Below are positions 28,871-39,691 of a stretch of 64,000 nucleotides of DNA, in pieces. Numbering within the stretch: position 1 is the first letter of the stretch; the number at the start of each line of letters is the position of its first letter. Origin of the DNA: Buttiauxella brennerae ATCC 51605 (GTDB lineage: Bacteria; Pseudomonadota; Gammaproteobacteria; Enterobacterales; Enterobacteriaceae); contig NZ_LXER01000020.1 of the NCBI RefSeq assembly GCF_001654925.1, positions 1-64,000 of the forward strand, in the 5' to 3' direction. The position numbers and the translations under genes were made by a program. The notes under the pieces were generated by a model that saw only the letters and a list, made by a program, of their open reading frames with translations, searched no databases and was not told the origin of the DNA.

Positions 28871-30172
28871 ATGAGTCATGGCATAAATCCGGGTGTCACC
28901 GCCGTAAAGGCAAAGCGCACCGTCCGCAACCTGCGCTGGTGGGTTCTGGTCCTGTTTTTGTTAGGCGTTACCGTTAACTACATTACCCGCAACTCATTGG
29001 GTATTTTGGCCCCTGAGCTGAAAACCAGCCTGGGGATTACTACCGAACAATACTCGTGGATTGTGGGTGCGTTTCAACTGGCTTACACCTTATTCCAGCC
29101 TATCTGCGGCTGGTTAATTGACGTTATCGGTCTCAAGCTCGGCTTTTTAGTGTGTGCCGGGGTATGGGCGATTGTCTGTGTGATGCACGCAGGTGCCGGA
29201 AGCTGGCTACAACTGGCAATTTTACGCTTCTTTATGGGTGGAGCTGAAGCGGCGGCAACACCTGCTAACGCCAAAACTATCGGTGAATGGTTCCCGAAAA
29301 AAGAACGCCCGATTGCCGCAGGTTGGGCAGGCGTTGGCTTCTCAATTGGTGCCATGCTGGCACCGCCAATCATCTACTTTGCCCACGCCTCTTTTGGCTG
29401 GCAGGGCGCGTTTATGTTTACCGGCGTGCTGGCGATGCTGTGGGTTATTTTGTGGTGGTTGTTCTATCACAACCCTGAGCAGCACCCGAACCTGAGCAAA
29501 GAAGAGCTGGCTTTCATTAAGCAGGATAACGAACCTGAAGCGGTGAAACTGCCGTTCCTGACCGCACTGAAAACCGTGGGCAAAAACAAGCGTTTCTACG
29601 GTATCGCCATTCCGGCGTTTATGGCTGAGCCGGCCTGGGCCGTGCTGAGCTTCTGGGTTCCGCTCTACCTTGCTTCCGAACGTGGAATGGATCTCAAACA
29701 GATAGCGATGTTTGCCTGGCTGCCGTTCCTTGCCGCAGACCTCGGCAGTATCGCAAGTGGCTATCTGACGAAAATCTATACCCGCTGGTTTGGTTGCTCA
29801 CGCACTAATTCCATTGTGGCAAGTTCGGTGACTGGCGCATTCCTGATGATTTCGCTGGCGCTGGTTGCCATCACAAAAGACCCGTACATCACCATCGCCC
29901 TGATTTCCGTCGGTGGCTTCGGGCACCAGATTATCTCCTGCATGTTAAGTGCGCTGGTTGTTGATTCCTTCGATAAAGGCCAGATGGCGACAGTCAACGG
30001 CATGCGTGGTTCTGCAGCCTGGATTGCCAGTTTCCTGTTCTCACTGTTGATTGGCGTCACCGCCGACAAGATTGGCTACAACCCTTTATTTATCGCCATG
30101 GGCTTCTTTGACCTGATTGGCGCTGTATTCCTGGTTTCTTTTATTGCTGAACGCCGCACCAAGCGTGCCTGA
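28871..30172 (+). CDS. MFS transporter, anion:cation symporter (ExuT-like) family
   Basis: An inner-membrane symporter with 12 predicted helices and the signature GWLIDVIGLKLG after helix 2. It resembles the ACS family (ExuT, GarP and related), which take up sugar acids and other organic anions. ATG 28871 is preceded by GGAG at 28861-28864; a GTG four codons upstream overlaps that ribosome site and is rejected. It is followed 17 bases later by the GH31 gene and is divergent from the LacI-type regulator. Pairing with a glycosidase suggests uptake of a small, perhaps acidic, glycoside; this is inference. Confidence 0.9.
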   Translation: MSHGINPGVTAVKAKRTVRNLRWWVLVLFLLGVTVNYITRNSLGILAPELKTSLGITTEQYSWIVGAFQLAYTLFQPICGWLIDVIGLKLGFLVCAGVWAIVCVMHAGAGSWLQLAILRFFMGGAEAAATPANAKTIGEWFPKKERPIAAGWAGVGFSIGAMLAPPIIYFAHASFGWQGAFMFTGVLAMLWVILWWLFYHNPEQHPNLSKEELAFIKQDNEPEAVKLPFLTALKTVGKNKRFYGIAIPAFMAEPAWAVLSFWVPLYLASERGMDLKQIAMFAWLPFLAADLGSIASGYLTKIYTRWFGCSRTNSIVASSVTGAFLMISLALVAITKDPYITIALISVGGFGHQIISCMLSALVVDSFDKGQMATVNGMRGSAAWIASFLFSLLIGVTADKIGYNPLFIAMGFFDLIGAVFLVSFIAERRTKRA

Positions 30173-30189
30173 TATATGGATTGTGAACG

Positions 30190-32553
30190 ATGAAAACGTT
30201 GAAAAATTGGACACTGTTAAAATCTGATGCCAACCACGTTGAGCTAAGCGTGGATGGGAAACATCGCCTGAACCTGTTTGTACTAGAACAAGGCATGTTC
30301 CGTGTGCTGATTAAGCGCGAAAACAAACTGGCGCTCAACCGCACCTGGAGCATCGCGCCAGAAAATGATGTGCCATGGGAAGGCCGTAATCGTGAAAGCC
30401 TGGAAGGTTTTGCATTGCCGGGTTTCACCATGGAAGAACTCGGTGACACACTTCGCATCAGCAGCGATAAACTGCGTGTAACTGTTCACCAGCCGTTGTG
30501 GCTTGCGTGGGAATATCTCAACGAAGCTGGCGAGTGGCAATTCCTGGCAAGCGACCGCCCAACCAGCGCTTATTTACTCAACGCACATGGCGATGGCGTG
30601 GCGCATTATCAGCGCCGCTATAAAGAAGAACAATATTACGGTTTAGGCGAAAAAGCGGGTCCACTTCAACGTACCGGTAAGCGTTATGAAATGCGTAACC
30701 TGGACGCAATGGGCTATAACGCGCAATCAACTGATCCGCTGTACAAACATATTCCGTTTACCATCACACGCCGCCCGGATGTCAGCTTTGGGATGTTTTA
30801 CGACAACCTGAGCAGCTGCTGGCTGGATTTAGGTAATGAAATTGACAACTATCACCTGCCCTACCGCCGCTGGCAGGCAGAGTCTGGCGATGTCGATTAT
30901 TACCTGTTCCTCGGCCCGCAGGTTTTAGATGTCACCAAAGCCTTTGTGCGCCTGACCGGTAAAACGCTGTTTGGCCCGAAATGGAGCCTCGGTTATAGCG
31001 GTTCAACCATGCATTACACCGATGCACCTGACGCGCAAAACCAGCTGATGAGCTTTATCAAACTGTGTGAAGAGCATGCAATCCCTTGCGATTCGTTCCA
31101 GCTGTCGTCGGGCTATACCTCGATTAACAACAAGCGCTATGTGTTCAACTGGAACTACGACAAAGTGCCGCAGCCGAAAGTGATGAGCCAGGCGTTCCAC
31201 GATGCCGGTATCAAACTGGCGGCGAATATTAAGCCGTGCCTGTTGCAGGATCACCCGCGCTACCAGGAAGTGGTTGAGCAAGGGCTGTTTATTCAAGATT
31301 CAGAGCAGGATACCCCGGAGCGCTCAATCTTCTGGGACGATGAAGGTTCACATCTCGACTTCACCAACCCGGCGACGGTGAAATGGTGGCAAAACGGCGT
31401 CACCACGCAGCTGCTGGAAATGGGTATCGACTCAACGTGGAACGATAACAACGAGTACGAAGTGTGGGATGGCGAAGCGCGCTGCTACGGTTTTGGTGAA
31501 GAGATTGCCATCAAAAATATCCGCCCGGTCATGCCACTGTTGATGATGCGTGCCTCCCTTGAAGCACAGCAGGCCTTTGCACCAGAAAAACGCCCGTATC
31601 TGATTTCTCGTTCCGGCTGCGCCGGGATGCAACGTTACGTGCAAACCTGGAGCGGCGATAACCGCACCAACTGGAATACTCTGCGCTATAACACCCGCAT
31701 GGGCGTGGGCATGAGCCTGTCTGGTTTGTATAACGTTGGGCACGACGTTGGCGGTTTCTCTGGCGACAAACCAGAAGCCGAGCTGTTTGTACGCTGGGTT
31801 CAAAACGGCGTGATGCACCCGCGCTTTACTATTCACTCATGGAATGACGACCAGACCGTGAATGAGCCGTGGATGTACGCAAGCGTCACGCCGGCAATTC
31901 GCAGCGCGATTGAAACACGCTATCGCCTGTTGCCGTACTTCTACACACTGCTGTGGCAGGCCCATGCCGACGACGAGCCGATGCTGCGCCCGACGTTCCT
32001 CGACCACGAACACGACGCGAAAACCTTCGAAGAGTGCGACGATTTTATGCTGGGCCGTGATCTACTGGTGGCAAGTGTTGTGGAAGAAGGCCAGCGTGAG
32101 CGCGAAGTCTGGTTGCCGGAAAATGGCGCGGGCTGGTACGACTATTACACTGGCCAATGGTATAGCAGCGGCCAGACGATTGTTGTCGACGCACCGCTTG
32201 AGCGCCTGCCACTTCTGGTTCGCGCCGGAGCCGCACTGCCACATTCCGCGCGTATTACTCATGTGAAAGCGAGTGCTGACAATGTACGCGAGCTAAAAGT
32301 GTATCCGTTACAAGGCACTGGCGTTTCACACGGCAGTCTGTTTGAAGATGATGGCGAGTCGTGGGGTTATCAGCAGGGCAACGCACTGTGGCTTGACTGG
32401 GAAATTCGCTGCACAGCGGATGAAATCCACGTGATGTTCACGCGTAAAGGCGATTATCAGCCAGCCTGGAAAGAGATTGCGTTGACGTTGCCTGTGGGCG
32501 AGAAACGCCGCTTGATGGTTGACGGGAAAGAACAGGTTAGCTGGAAGATTTAA
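30190..32553 (+). CDS. Glycoside hydrolase family 31 (alpha-glucosidase-like)
   Basis: A cytosolic (no signal peptide) GH31 retaining glycosidase of 787 aa. The N-terminal beta-sandwich is followed by a TIM barrel with the nucleophile D419 in WNDNNE and acid/base D490 in WSGDN, then HDVGGF, and C-terminal beta domains. GH31 enzymes split terminal alpha-glucosides or alpha-xylosides. The residues that define sulfoquinovosidases (YihQ) are not recognisable. With the preceding transporter (17-base gap) and the LacI regulator it forms a sugar-use module placed between moeB and ybiT. The exact substrate is unknown. Confidence 0.92.
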   Translation: MKTLKNWTLLKSDANHVELSVDGKHRLNLFVLEQGMFRVLIKRENKLALNRTWSIAPENDVPWEGRNRESLEGFALPGFTMEELGDTLRISSDKLRVTVHQPLWLAWEYLNEAGEWQFLASDRPTSAYLLNAHGDGVAHYQRRYKEEQYYGLGEKAGPLQRTGKRYEMRNLDAMGYNAQSTDPLYKHIPFTITRRPDVSFGMFYDNLSSCWLDLGNEIDNYHLPYRRWQAESGDVDYYLFLGPQVLDVTKAFVRLTGKTLFGPKWSLGYSGSTMHYTDAPDAQNQLMSFIKLCEEHAIPCDSFQLSSGYTSINNKRYVFNWNYDKVPQPKVMSQAFHDAGIKLAANIKPCLLQDHPRYQEVVEQGLFIQDSEQDTPERSIFWDDEGSHLDFTNPATVKWWQNGVTTQLLEMGIDSTWNDNNEYEVWDGEARCYGFGEEIAIKNIRPVMPLLMMRASLEAQQAFAPEKRPYLISRSGCAGMQRYVQTWSGDNRTNWNTLRYNTRMGVGMSLSGLYNVGHDVGGFSGDKPEAELFVRWVQNGVMHPRFTIHSWNDDQTVNEPWMYASVTPAIRSAIETRYRLLPYFYTLLWQAHADDEPMLRPTFLDHEHDAKTFEECDDFMLGRDLLVASVVEEGQREREVWLPENGAGWYDYYTGQWYSSGQTIVVDAPLERLPLLVRAGAALPHSARITHVKASADNVRELKVYPLQGTGVSHGSLFEDDGESWGYQQGNALWLDWEIRCTADEIHVMFTRKGDYQPAWKEIALTLPVGEKRRLMVDGKEQVSWKI

Positions 32554-32560
32554 GTTGTAA

Positions 32561-32640
32561 CCCTCACCCCGGCCCTCTCCCTCAGGGAGAGGGGGAAAAC
32601 CGTCAGTTCCCTCTCCTGGGGGAGAGGGCTAGGGTGAGGG
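32561..32640. repeat. Dispersed CCCTC-type palindromic repeat, copy D
   Basis: Two palindromic arms (CCCTCTCCCTCAGGGAGAGG and CCCTCTCCTGGGGGAGAGGG-like) are bounded by CCCTCACCCC and TAGGGTGAGGG. It occupies the gap between the convergent GH31 and ybiT genes. Confidence 0.88.
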
Positions 32641-32656
32641 CGTTCTAAGCTAAAAC

Positions 32657-34252
32657 TTAGTTATCAATGCCTTTACTGCGCAGGTAATCTTCGTACCCAC
32701 CGGTAAAGTCAATCAAGCGCTCTGGTGTAATCTCAATCACGCGGGTTGCCAGCGAGCTAACAAATTCACGGTCATGAGAAACGAAGATCAGCGTGCCTGG
32801 GTACATTTCCAGCGCCATGTTCAGCGATTCAATGGATTCCATATCCAGGTGGTTTGTTGGTTCATCCATGACCAGAACGTTAGGGCGTTCCATCATTAAT
32901 TTACCAAACAACATGCGACCTTTTTCACCACCAGACAGCACCTTCGCAGGCTTTTTGATATCGTCCTGGCTGAACAGCAGACGGCCAAGAATGCTGCGCA
33001 CCGCTTGCTCGTCGTCACCTTCTTGCATCCACTGGCTCATCCAGTCGAACACAGTCAGGTCATTTTCGAATTCGTATTCGTGATCCTGTGCGTAATAGCC
33101 GATTTGCACATTCTCAGACCACTTCACAGTACCTGCATCTGGAGTCAGTTCAGCGACCAGCGTTTTAAGCAAAGTCGTTTTACCCACGCCGTTGGTACCC
33201 AGAATGGCGAGTTTCTCACCCACTTCCAGCAGCATGTTAACGTCTTTGAACAGCGGGCCGTTATCAAAGCCTTTAGACAGAGCTTCAACTTCAAGCGCAT
33301 TACGGAACAGTTTCTTGTCCTGCTCGAAGCGAATGAACGGGTTCTGACGGCTGGATGCTTTCACTTCGTCGAGTTTGATTTTATCAATCTGACGAGCACG
33401 AGAAGTCGCCTGGCGAGATTTAGAGGCGTTGGCACTAAAACGGCTTACGAAGGATTGCAGGTCTGCAATTTGCGCTTTTTTCTTCGCGTTATCAGACAAC
33501 AGGCGTTCACGCACTTGTGTTGCCGCCGTCATGTATTCGTCGTAGTTGCCTGGATAAACACGCAGTTCGCCGTAGTCCAGATCCGCCATGTGAGTACACA
33601 CCATGTTCAGGAAGTGACGGTCGTGCGAAATGATGATCATGGTGCTGTTACGTTCGTTCAGCACGGTTTCCAGCCAACGAATGGTGTCGATGTCCAGGTT
33701 GTTCGTCGGTTCATCAAGCAGCAGAATTTCTGGGTTTGAGAACAGTGCCTGCGCCAGCAGCACACGCAGTTTCCAGCCTGGAGCGACTTCGCTCATCGGG
33801 CCGTAATGTTGTTCTACAGGAATGCCTACACCTAACAGCAGTTCACCCGCGCGAGCTTCAGCGGTGTAACCGTCCATTTCGCCGTACAGCACTTCCAGGT
33901 CAGCGACTTTGTAGCCGTCTTCTTCGCTCATCTCTGGTAACGCGTAAATGCGGTCGCGCTCTTCTTTTACTTCCCAGAGTTCAGCGTGGCCCATGATCAC
34001 GGTGTCGAGCACGGTGAATTTTTCAAAGGCGAATTGATCCTGACGCAACTTACCGAGGCGTTCGTTCGGATCAAGTGAAACGTTACCCAGCGTTGGCTCT
34101 AAATCACCACCGAGGATTTTCATAAAGGTAGACTTGCCGCTACCGTTAGCGCCGATCAAGCCGTAACGGTTGCCGCCGCCAAATTTGACAGAAATATTTT
34201 CAAACAACGGCTTACTGCCGAACTGCATTGTGACGTTACTGGAAACTAGCAC
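32657..34252 (-). CDS. ybiT: ABC-F ribosome-associated ATPase YbiT
   Basis: A soluble ABC-F family protein with two ATPase domains, Walker [10 protein letters not shown] at 34-42 and GTNGVGKTT in the second half, joined by a basic linker (about 240-310) that in ABC-F proteins reaches into the ribosomal E site. It has no membrane domain. 531 aa against 530 in E. coli. Its cellular role in translation is less clear than that of EttA. It is divergent from ldtB, as in E. coli. Confidence 0.95.
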   Translation of the reverse strand: MLVSSNVTMQFGSKPLFENISVKFGGGNRYGLIGANGSGKSTFMKILGGDLEPTLGNVSLDPNERLGKLRQDQFAFEKFTVLDTVIMGHAELWEVKEERDRIYALPEMSEEDGYKVADLEVLYGEMDGYTAEARAGELLLGVGIPVEQHYGPMSEVAPGWKLRVLLAQALFSNPEILLLDEPTNNLDIDTIRWLETVLNERNSTMIIISHDRHFLNMVCTHMADLDYGELRVYPGNYDEYMTAATQVRERLLSDNAKKKAQIADLQSFVSRFSANASKSRQATSRARQIDKIKLDEVKASSRQNPFIRFEQDKKLFRNALEVEALSKGFDNGPLFKDVNMLLEVGEKLAILGTNGVGKTTLLKTLVAELTPDAGTVKWSENVQIGYYAQDHEYEFENDLTVFDWMSQWMQEGDDEQAVRSILGRLLFSQDDIKKPAKVLSGGEKGRMLFGKLMMERPNVLVMDEPTNHLDMESIESLNMALEMYPGTLIFVSHDREFVSSLATRVIEITPERLIDFTGGYEDYLRSKGIDN

Positions 34253-34486
34253 AGAGATGTCCTGGTAAAAGAAGGTTTGTAATATGTGAGATCGTGCACA
34301 TTATGCCATAACTCAACGTGCAGATCGCTCTGCTTATGCAGTGGTGATAAAATAATCAAATAACAAAAAAGTGTGATTTAATCCACATCCGATTTCCCAG
34401 GCCGATGTAATGCACATATAATGCGCGCTCAAATCGCTCCGTTTCTTCACTAACTCGCCTGCAGGGCCGTAAATACTTCACATAAC

Positions 34487-35407
34487 ATGAATATGAAACT
34501 ACGCACAATTTTACTGGCATTTGTAGCTGTTGTGTCTTTCAGTAAGACAGCTTCTGCCGTGACCTATCCACTGCCTACTGATGGCAGCCGTCTGATTGGT
34601 CAAAACCAGGTCGTTACTATTCCTGAAGGTAGCACTGCACCGCTGGAAGAGTATGCGGCGCGTTATCAGATGGGCCTTTCCAACATGCTGGAAGCAAACC
34701 CAGGCGTTGACCCGTATTTGCCAAAACCTGGTACCATCCTGAACATTCCTCAGCAGTTAATTCTGCCGGATACCGTTCATGAAGGCATTGTGATCAACAG
34801 TGCTGAAATGCGCCTCTACTACTACCCGGCGGGTACTAACACGGTCATCGTGTTGCCAATCGGTATCGGCCAGTTGGGTAAAGACACCCCGCTGAACTGG
34901 ACGACAAAAGTCGAACGTAAAAAAGCAGGCCCGACCTGGACGCCAACGGCGAAAATGCACGCGGAATACATCGCTGCGGGTACACCATTGCCAGCCGTTG
35001 TGCCAGCCGGTCCGGACAACCCTATGGGTCTGTACGCGCTGTACATTGGCCGCCTGTATGCCATCCACGGCACTAACGCAAACTTTGGTATTGGTCTGCG
35101 TGTGAGCCACGGTTGTGTGCGTCTGCGTAACGAAGACATCAAGTTCCTGTTCGAGAAAGTGCCGGTCGGAACTCGCGTTCAGTTCATCAACGAACCTGTG
35201 AAAGCAACCGTTGAGCCAGATGGTGCGCGCTACATTGAAGTGCATAACCCACTGTCTACAACTGAAGAACAGTTCAACTCAACTGAGATCGTGCCAATCA
35301 CGCTGAAAAGCAATGTGACTGCGATTACCGCTCAGCCTGATGTTGACACCGCTGTGGTCGATCAAGCTGTTCTGGGCCGTTCCGGTATGCCAGTACGCCT
35401 GAACTAA
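34487..35407 (+). CDS. ldtB: L,D-transpeptidase LdtB (YbiS)
   Basis: Attaches Braun lipoprotein to peptidoglycan in the periplasm. A signal peptide cleaves near TASA-VT (24/25), a LysM-like peptidoglycan-binding segment lies at about 40-88, and a YkuD catalytic domain follows with HGT near 194 and SHGCVRLRN, catalytic Cys210. It has exactly the E. coli length (306 aa). A strong terminator follows. The 234-bp gap to ybiT holds no other recognisable feature. Confidence 0.96.
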   Translation: MNMKLRTILLAFVAVVSFSKTASAVTYPLPTDGSRLIGQNQVVTIPEGSTAPLEEYAARYQMGLSNMLEANPGVDPYLPKPGTILNIPQQLILPDTVHEGIVINSAEMRLYYYPAGTNTVIVLPIGIGQLGKDTPLNWTTKVERKKAGPTWTPTAKMHAEYIAAGTPLPAVVPAGPDNPMGLYALYIGRLYAIHGTNANFGIGLRVSHGCVRLRNEDIKFLFEKVPVGTRVQFINEPVKATVEPDGARYIEVHNPLSTTEEQFNSTEIVPITLKSNVTAITAQPDVDTAVVDQAVLGRSGMPVRLN

Positions 35408-35422
35408 TCAAGCGTTTGAGTT

Positions 35423-35450
35423 AAAAAGCGACCTTCGGTCGCTTTTTTTA
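35423..35450 (+). terminator. Intrinsic terminator of ldtB
   Basis: The stem AAAAAGCGACC with GGTCGCTTTTT has a short TTC loop and is followed by a run of T. It lies about 15 bases after the ldtB stop. Confidence 0.93.
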
Positions 35451-35577
35451 TGCCTGTCACCTTCGTCACACCCTGCCTGATGCCCGGTTTCCCTCGTCCC
35501 GACTGTCTTCGCCAGAAAGAGAAAACAAATGAGGAAAAGTTCCAGACAGGAATATTTGGTATGCTCATAATTCATGA

Positions 35578-35593
35578 TGTGATCGGTAGCACA
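35578..35593 (+). promoter_or_regulatory. Candidate CRP site upstream of yohJ
   Basis: TGTGATCGGTAGCACA matches TGTGA-N6-TCACA at 9 of 10 core bases. It is centred about 57 bases before the yohJ start, and is followed by AT-rich sequence suitable for a promoter. Confidence 0.6.
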
Positions 35594-35642
35594 TTTTAAA
35601 GTTTAATTGTATGATGAATGCGTTTATTAAAGGGTAATCACC

Positions 35643-36044
35643 ATGCGTAATTCGCTCACCGTAATTTGGCAGTACCTGCGTTCTTTTGTATTAATTTACA
35701 TATGCTTATATGCAGGCATTGCCATTGCATCACTGCTCCCCATTACCATTCCCGGCAGTATTATCGGCATGTTAATTCTGTTCGTTTTGCTGTCATTGCA
35801 AATCCTGCCAGCCAAATGGGTCAAGCCAAGCTGCCATTTGCTTATCCGCTACATGGCGCTGTTATTTGTGCCGATTGGCGTGGGCGTAATGCAGTATGTC
35901 GATGTGATAAAACAGCAATTTGGCCCGGTGGTGGTGTCATGTTTTATCAGTACGCTGGTGGTATTAGTGGTGGTGAGCCTGAGTTCCCAACTGGTGCACG
36001 GTGAACGCAAAGTGATTGGCGAAAGCGAGGGCGAAACAAAATGA
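35643..36044 (+). CDS. yohJ: CidA/LrgA-family membrane protein YohJ
   Basis: A small membrane protein with four predicted helices. It belongs to the CidA/LrgA family, paired with a CidB/LrgB partner encoded next. Members act as holin-like proteins or, for several, as small organic acid transporters (pyruvate in Gram-positives; 3-hydroxypropionate has been proposed for E. coli YohJK). 133 aa against 132. Its stop overlaps the yohK start (ATGA), so the two are translationally coupled. Confidence 0.93.
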   Translation: MRNSLTVIWQYLRSFVLIYICLYAGIAIASLLPITIPGSIIGMLILFVLLSLQILPAKWVKPSCHLLIRYMALLFVPIGVGVMQYVDVIKQQFGPVVVSCFISTLVVLVVVSLSSQLVHGERKVIGESEGETK

Positions 36045-36736
36045 TGCATCATATCTGGTGGTCTTTACCCTTAACCCTGGTGACTTTTTTCCTTGCGCGC
36101 CAAATCGGTTCTCGTTTTAAGACACCATTGCTGAACCCATTACTGGTTTCAATGATTGTCATTATTCCCATTCTGGTGTTTACCGGCACGCCATACGACC
36201 ACTATTTCCAGGGCAGCAAAGTGTTGAATGACTTACTTCAACCTGCGGTGGTTGCCCTCGCCTTCCCGCTTTACGAACAACTTCATCAGATTCGTGCGCG
36301 CTGGAAGTCCATTATCACTATCTGCTTTATTGGCAGCATGGTAGCGATGATCACCGGCACATCTGTTGCACTGCTGATGGGTGCAACTCCTGAAATTGCG
36401 GCTTCAGTGTTACCGAAATCCGTCACTACGCCGATTGCGATGGCGGTGGGTGGAAGCATCGGTGGTATTCCGGCAATCAGCGCAGTTTGTGTGATTTTTG
36501 TAGGGATTTTGGGTGCTGTTTTTGGCCATGCATTGCTGAACCTGATGAAAATCACTACCAAAGCCTCGCGTGGGCTGGCGATGGGGACAGCTTCACATGC
36601 GCTGGGCACCGCTCGCTGTGCCGAACTGGACTTCCAGGAAGGGGCATTTAGCTCACTGGCGCTGGTCATTTGCGGCATAATCACATCACTGATTGCCCCT
36701 TTCCTTTTCCCGATAATTCTGGCGGTTTTCCGTTAA
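36041..36736 (+). CDS. yohK: CidB/LrgB-family membrane protein YohK
   Basis: Partner of YohJ, 231 aa with about seven helices, the same length as E. coli and with the highly conserved segments [20 protein letters not shown] and [20 protein letters not shown]. It most likely forms the transport part of the YohJK pair. It starts inside the last codons of yohJ. No terminator is evident before the cdd promoter region. Confidence 0.94.
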   Translation: MMHHIWWSLPLTLVTFFLARQIGSRFKTPLLNPLLVSMIVIIPILVFTGTPYDHYFQGSKVLNDLLQPAVVALAFPLYEQLHQIRARWKSIITICFIGSMVAMITGTSVALLMGATPEIAASVLPKSVTTPIAMAVGGSIGGIPAISAVCVIFVGILGAVFGHALLNLMKITTKASRGLAMGTASHALGTARCAELDFQEGAFSSLALVICGIITSLIAPFLFPIILAVFR

Positions 36737-36777
36737 AACTTGCGAGAGATCGCGCATTTTCATTTTTTATTTCATAA

Positions 36778-36806
36778 GTTGCATTTGTAATTAGATAAAG
36801 ATCACA
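36778..36806 (+). promoter_or_regulatory. Candidate CytR octamer and CRP half-site upstream of cdd
   Basis: GTTGCATT at 36778-36785 equals the CytR half-site octamer. About 16 bases on, ATCACA (36801-36806) is a strong right half of a CRP site with a poor left half. The known CRP/CytR control of cdd in E. coli fits. The gap 36737-36866 holds nothing else distinct. Confidence 0.5.
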
Positions 36807-36866
36807 TATAAAGCCCATACAGACCCGTAAACTACGGTTCAATTACTTGTTATGAGGCTACTACTT

Positions 36867-37751
36867 ATGCGCTCACGTTTTCAGGCTGCTCTCGCACAAC
36901 TCCCGGCTTCTCTGCAAGCCGCTTTGCAACCCTTGCTTGCTGATGACCACTTCTCAGCGATGTTTAGTGCAGCGGAAGTGGAATCACTGAAAGGCCAGAC
37001 TGGCCTTGATGACGATGCGTTGGCATTTGCTTTGCTGCCGCTTGCAGCCTCCTGCGCGCGTGCCGATTTATCTCAATTCTATGTGGGTGCTGTGGCGCGT
37101 GGCGTCAGCGGTAATCTCTATTTTGGCGGCAACATGGAGTTCCTCGGCTCCACCATGCAACAAACCGTTCATGCTGAACAAAGCGCGATTACTCACGCGT
37201 GGATGCGCGGTGAAAAAGTCCTCGCAGCCATTACCGTTAACTACACGCCATGCGGGCATTGCCGCCAGTTTATGAACGAACTGAACAGCGGTGTTGCATT
37301 ACGTATTAATCTGCCTGGCCGCAAACCTGCAACACTTGGCGACTATTTGCCAGATGCGTTTGGCCCGCGTGACTTAGAAATTAAGACGCTGTTACTGGAT
37401 GAAATGGATCATGGTTTTGAGTTGCAGGGTGATGAACTGAGCCAGGCCGCGATTGCGGCGGCAAACCGCAGCCACGCGCCATACAGTAATGCGCCATCAG
37501 GTGTTGCACTGGAAATGCGTGACGGCTCTATTTTCAAAGGCAGCTATGCCGAAAACGCCGCATTCAACCCTTCCCTGCCTCCGCTGCAAGCGGCATTGAA
37601 TCTGCTGAGCCTTTCGGGTTATGACTACAATGAAATCCAGCGCGCAATTCTGGCGGAAAAAGCCGATGCACCACTGACACAGTGGGATGCAACTGCTGCG
37701 ACATTAAAAGCGCTGGGCTGCTCAAATATCGATCGCGCACTTTTAAGCTAA
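36867..37751 (+). CDS. cdd: Cytidine deaminase Cdd
   Basis: Deaminates cytidine and deoxycytidine to uridine and deoxyuridine in the cytosol. The zinc ligands and catalytic Glu appear at H102-A-E104 and C129/C132 (PCGHC), the same numbers as in E. coli. The C-terminal half is the degenerate second deaminase fold of the dimeric enzyme. ATG 36867 gives 294 aa, the E. coli length, and has GAGG 8 bases upstream; the in-frame ATG at 36852 overlaps this site. Confidence 0.97.
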   Translation: MRSRFQAALAQLPASLQAALQPLLADDHFSAMFSAAEVESLKGQTGLDDDALAFALLPLAASCARADLSQFYVGAVARGVSGNLYFGGNMEFLGSTMQQTVHAEQSAITHAWMRGEKVLAAITVNYTPCGHCRQFMNELNSGVALRINLPGRKPATLGDYLPDAFGPRDLEIKTLLLDEMDHGFELQGDELSQAAIAAANRSHAPYSNAPSGVALEMRDGSIFKGSYAENAAFNPSLPPLQAALNLLSLSGYDYNEIQRAILAEKADAPLTQWDATAATLKALGCSNIDRALLS

Positions 37752-37757
37752 GACTCG

Positions 37758-37785
37758 CACTAAGGGCGCAAGCACGCCCTTAGTG
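37758..37785 (+). terminator. Hairpin after cdd
   Basis: An 11-bp perfect stem, CACTAAGGGCG with CGCCCTTAGTG, has a 6-base loop and lies 6 bases after the cdd stop. No T run follows, so it may be a weak terminator or RNA-stabilising hairpin. Confidence 0.55.
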
Positions 37786-37852
37786 ATGAAAAATGCTTCA
37801 ACCAACACCTCGAATCTTGCTCTTCACCACCAGGTAAAGTAGCCTTGGATAA

Positions 37853-38602
<750 letters not shown>

Positions 38603-38609
38603 AATGCAT

Positions 38610-38641
38610 AAAAAAACCCGCACATATCTTCCTGTGCGGGT
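38610..38641 (-). terminator. Intrinsic terminator of the mgl operon
   Basis: On the minus strand the stem ACCCGCACA with TGTGCGGGT and an 8-base loop are followed by TTTTTT. It lies about 20 bases past the mglC stop and faces sanA. Confidence 0.88.
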
Positions 38642-38660
38642 CTTGGTAAAACCGTAGAGA

Positions 38661-39671
38661 TTACTTCTTACGAGCGTATTTCAGGGAATCAAGCGCTACT
38701 GCGAAGATAATAATCGCGCCCTTGATAATGTACTGCCAGTAAGGGTTCACGCCGATATAAGTCAAACCGTAGTTGATAACCGTAAAGATGATAACACCGG
38801 TCACCACACCAACTACCGTACCCACACCGCCGCTAAATGACACGCCGCCTACCACACACGCCGCAATCGCATCGAGTTCGTACATAAAGCCGAGGTTGTT
38901 GGTTGCAGAACCGATACGCCCCGCTTCCAGCATCCCACCGAAGGCGTAGAACACACCAGACAGCGCATAAATCATGATCAGGTTCAGCGCAACGTTAACG
39001 CCTGAAACTTTAGCCGCTTCCGGGTTACCACCGATGGCGAAGATGTTCTTACCAAAGCGAGTTTTGTTCCAGAGGATCCAGACAAAGCCAATCGCAATCA
39101 ACGCATAGAACGTGATGTACGAGAGCTTAAAGTTACCCATTTTGATAAAGCCCTGGGTAAAGGTCGAGAACCCGCTGTCGAACCCGGCAATTGGCGACGC
39201 CCCCACAAAGTCGTAATACAGGGAGTTGATACCGTAAACGATGATCATGGTGCCCAAAGTGGTGATAAACGGCGTCACATTCAGGTAAGCAATGATAATA
39301 CCGTTAACCAAACCAATGATGGCGCCAATCGCACAAACGATCAGGATAACCACCGGAATAGGCATGGTGCTCATTTCAGGGAAAACTTTGTTCACGTTTT
39401 CCATGGACTGCAAAAGCGTTGCCGCAACGACCGCCGCCAGGCCAACTTGGCGACCAGCCGAAAGGTCAGTACCCTGGGTCACAATCAGCCCCGCCACACC
39501 CAGTGCAATAATAATACGCACCGAGGATTGGGTCAGAATGTTACTTAAGTTCATCAAGCTTAAAAACGTGGGATCCTGGAAAATAATAATCGCCAGTAGC
39601 ACCAGCAATACGACATAAATGCCGCCTTCTTTCAGATAAGTTAGAAAACTTTTCTTATTTAACGCACTCAT
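38661..39671 (-). CDS. mglC: Galactose/methyl-galactoside ABC transporter permease MglC
   Basis: A CUT2-family membrane subunit of the high-affinity galactose importer, about ten helices. 336 aa, identical in length to E. coli, ending in SLKYARKK. It is the last gene of mglBAC, 20 bases after mglA, and is followed by a strong terminator. Confidence 0.96.
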   Translation of the reverse strand: MSALNKKSFLTYLKEGGIYVVLLVLLAIIIFQDPTFLSLMNLSNILTQSSVRIIIALGVAGLIVTQGTDLSAGRQVGLAAVVAATLLQSMENVNKVFPEMSTMPIPVVILIVCAIGAIIGLVNGIIIAYLNVTPFITTLGTMIIVYGINSLYYDFVGASPIAGFDSGFSTFTQGFIKMGNFKLSYITFYALIAIGFVWILWNKTRFGKNIFAIGGNPEAAKVSGVNVALNLIMIYALSGVFYAFGGMLEAGRIGSATNNLGFMYELDAIAACVVGGVSFSGGVGTVVGVVTGVIIFTVINYGLTYIGVNPYWQYIIKGAIIIFAVALDSLKYARKK

Positions 39672-39691
39672 TTTTAATAGCCCCTAAATTA

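Noticed and set aside
30190-32553. The idea that the GH31 enzyme is a sulfoquinovosidase linked to the dioxygenase operon
   Set aside because: The regions around the nucleophile and acid/base do not resemble YihQ, and the genes are 21 kb apart with their own regulator.
33005-33739. A 244-codon frame on the plus strand
   Set aside because: It is antisense to ybiT, has no ribosome site and no recognisable domain. It is a shadow of a well-supported gene.
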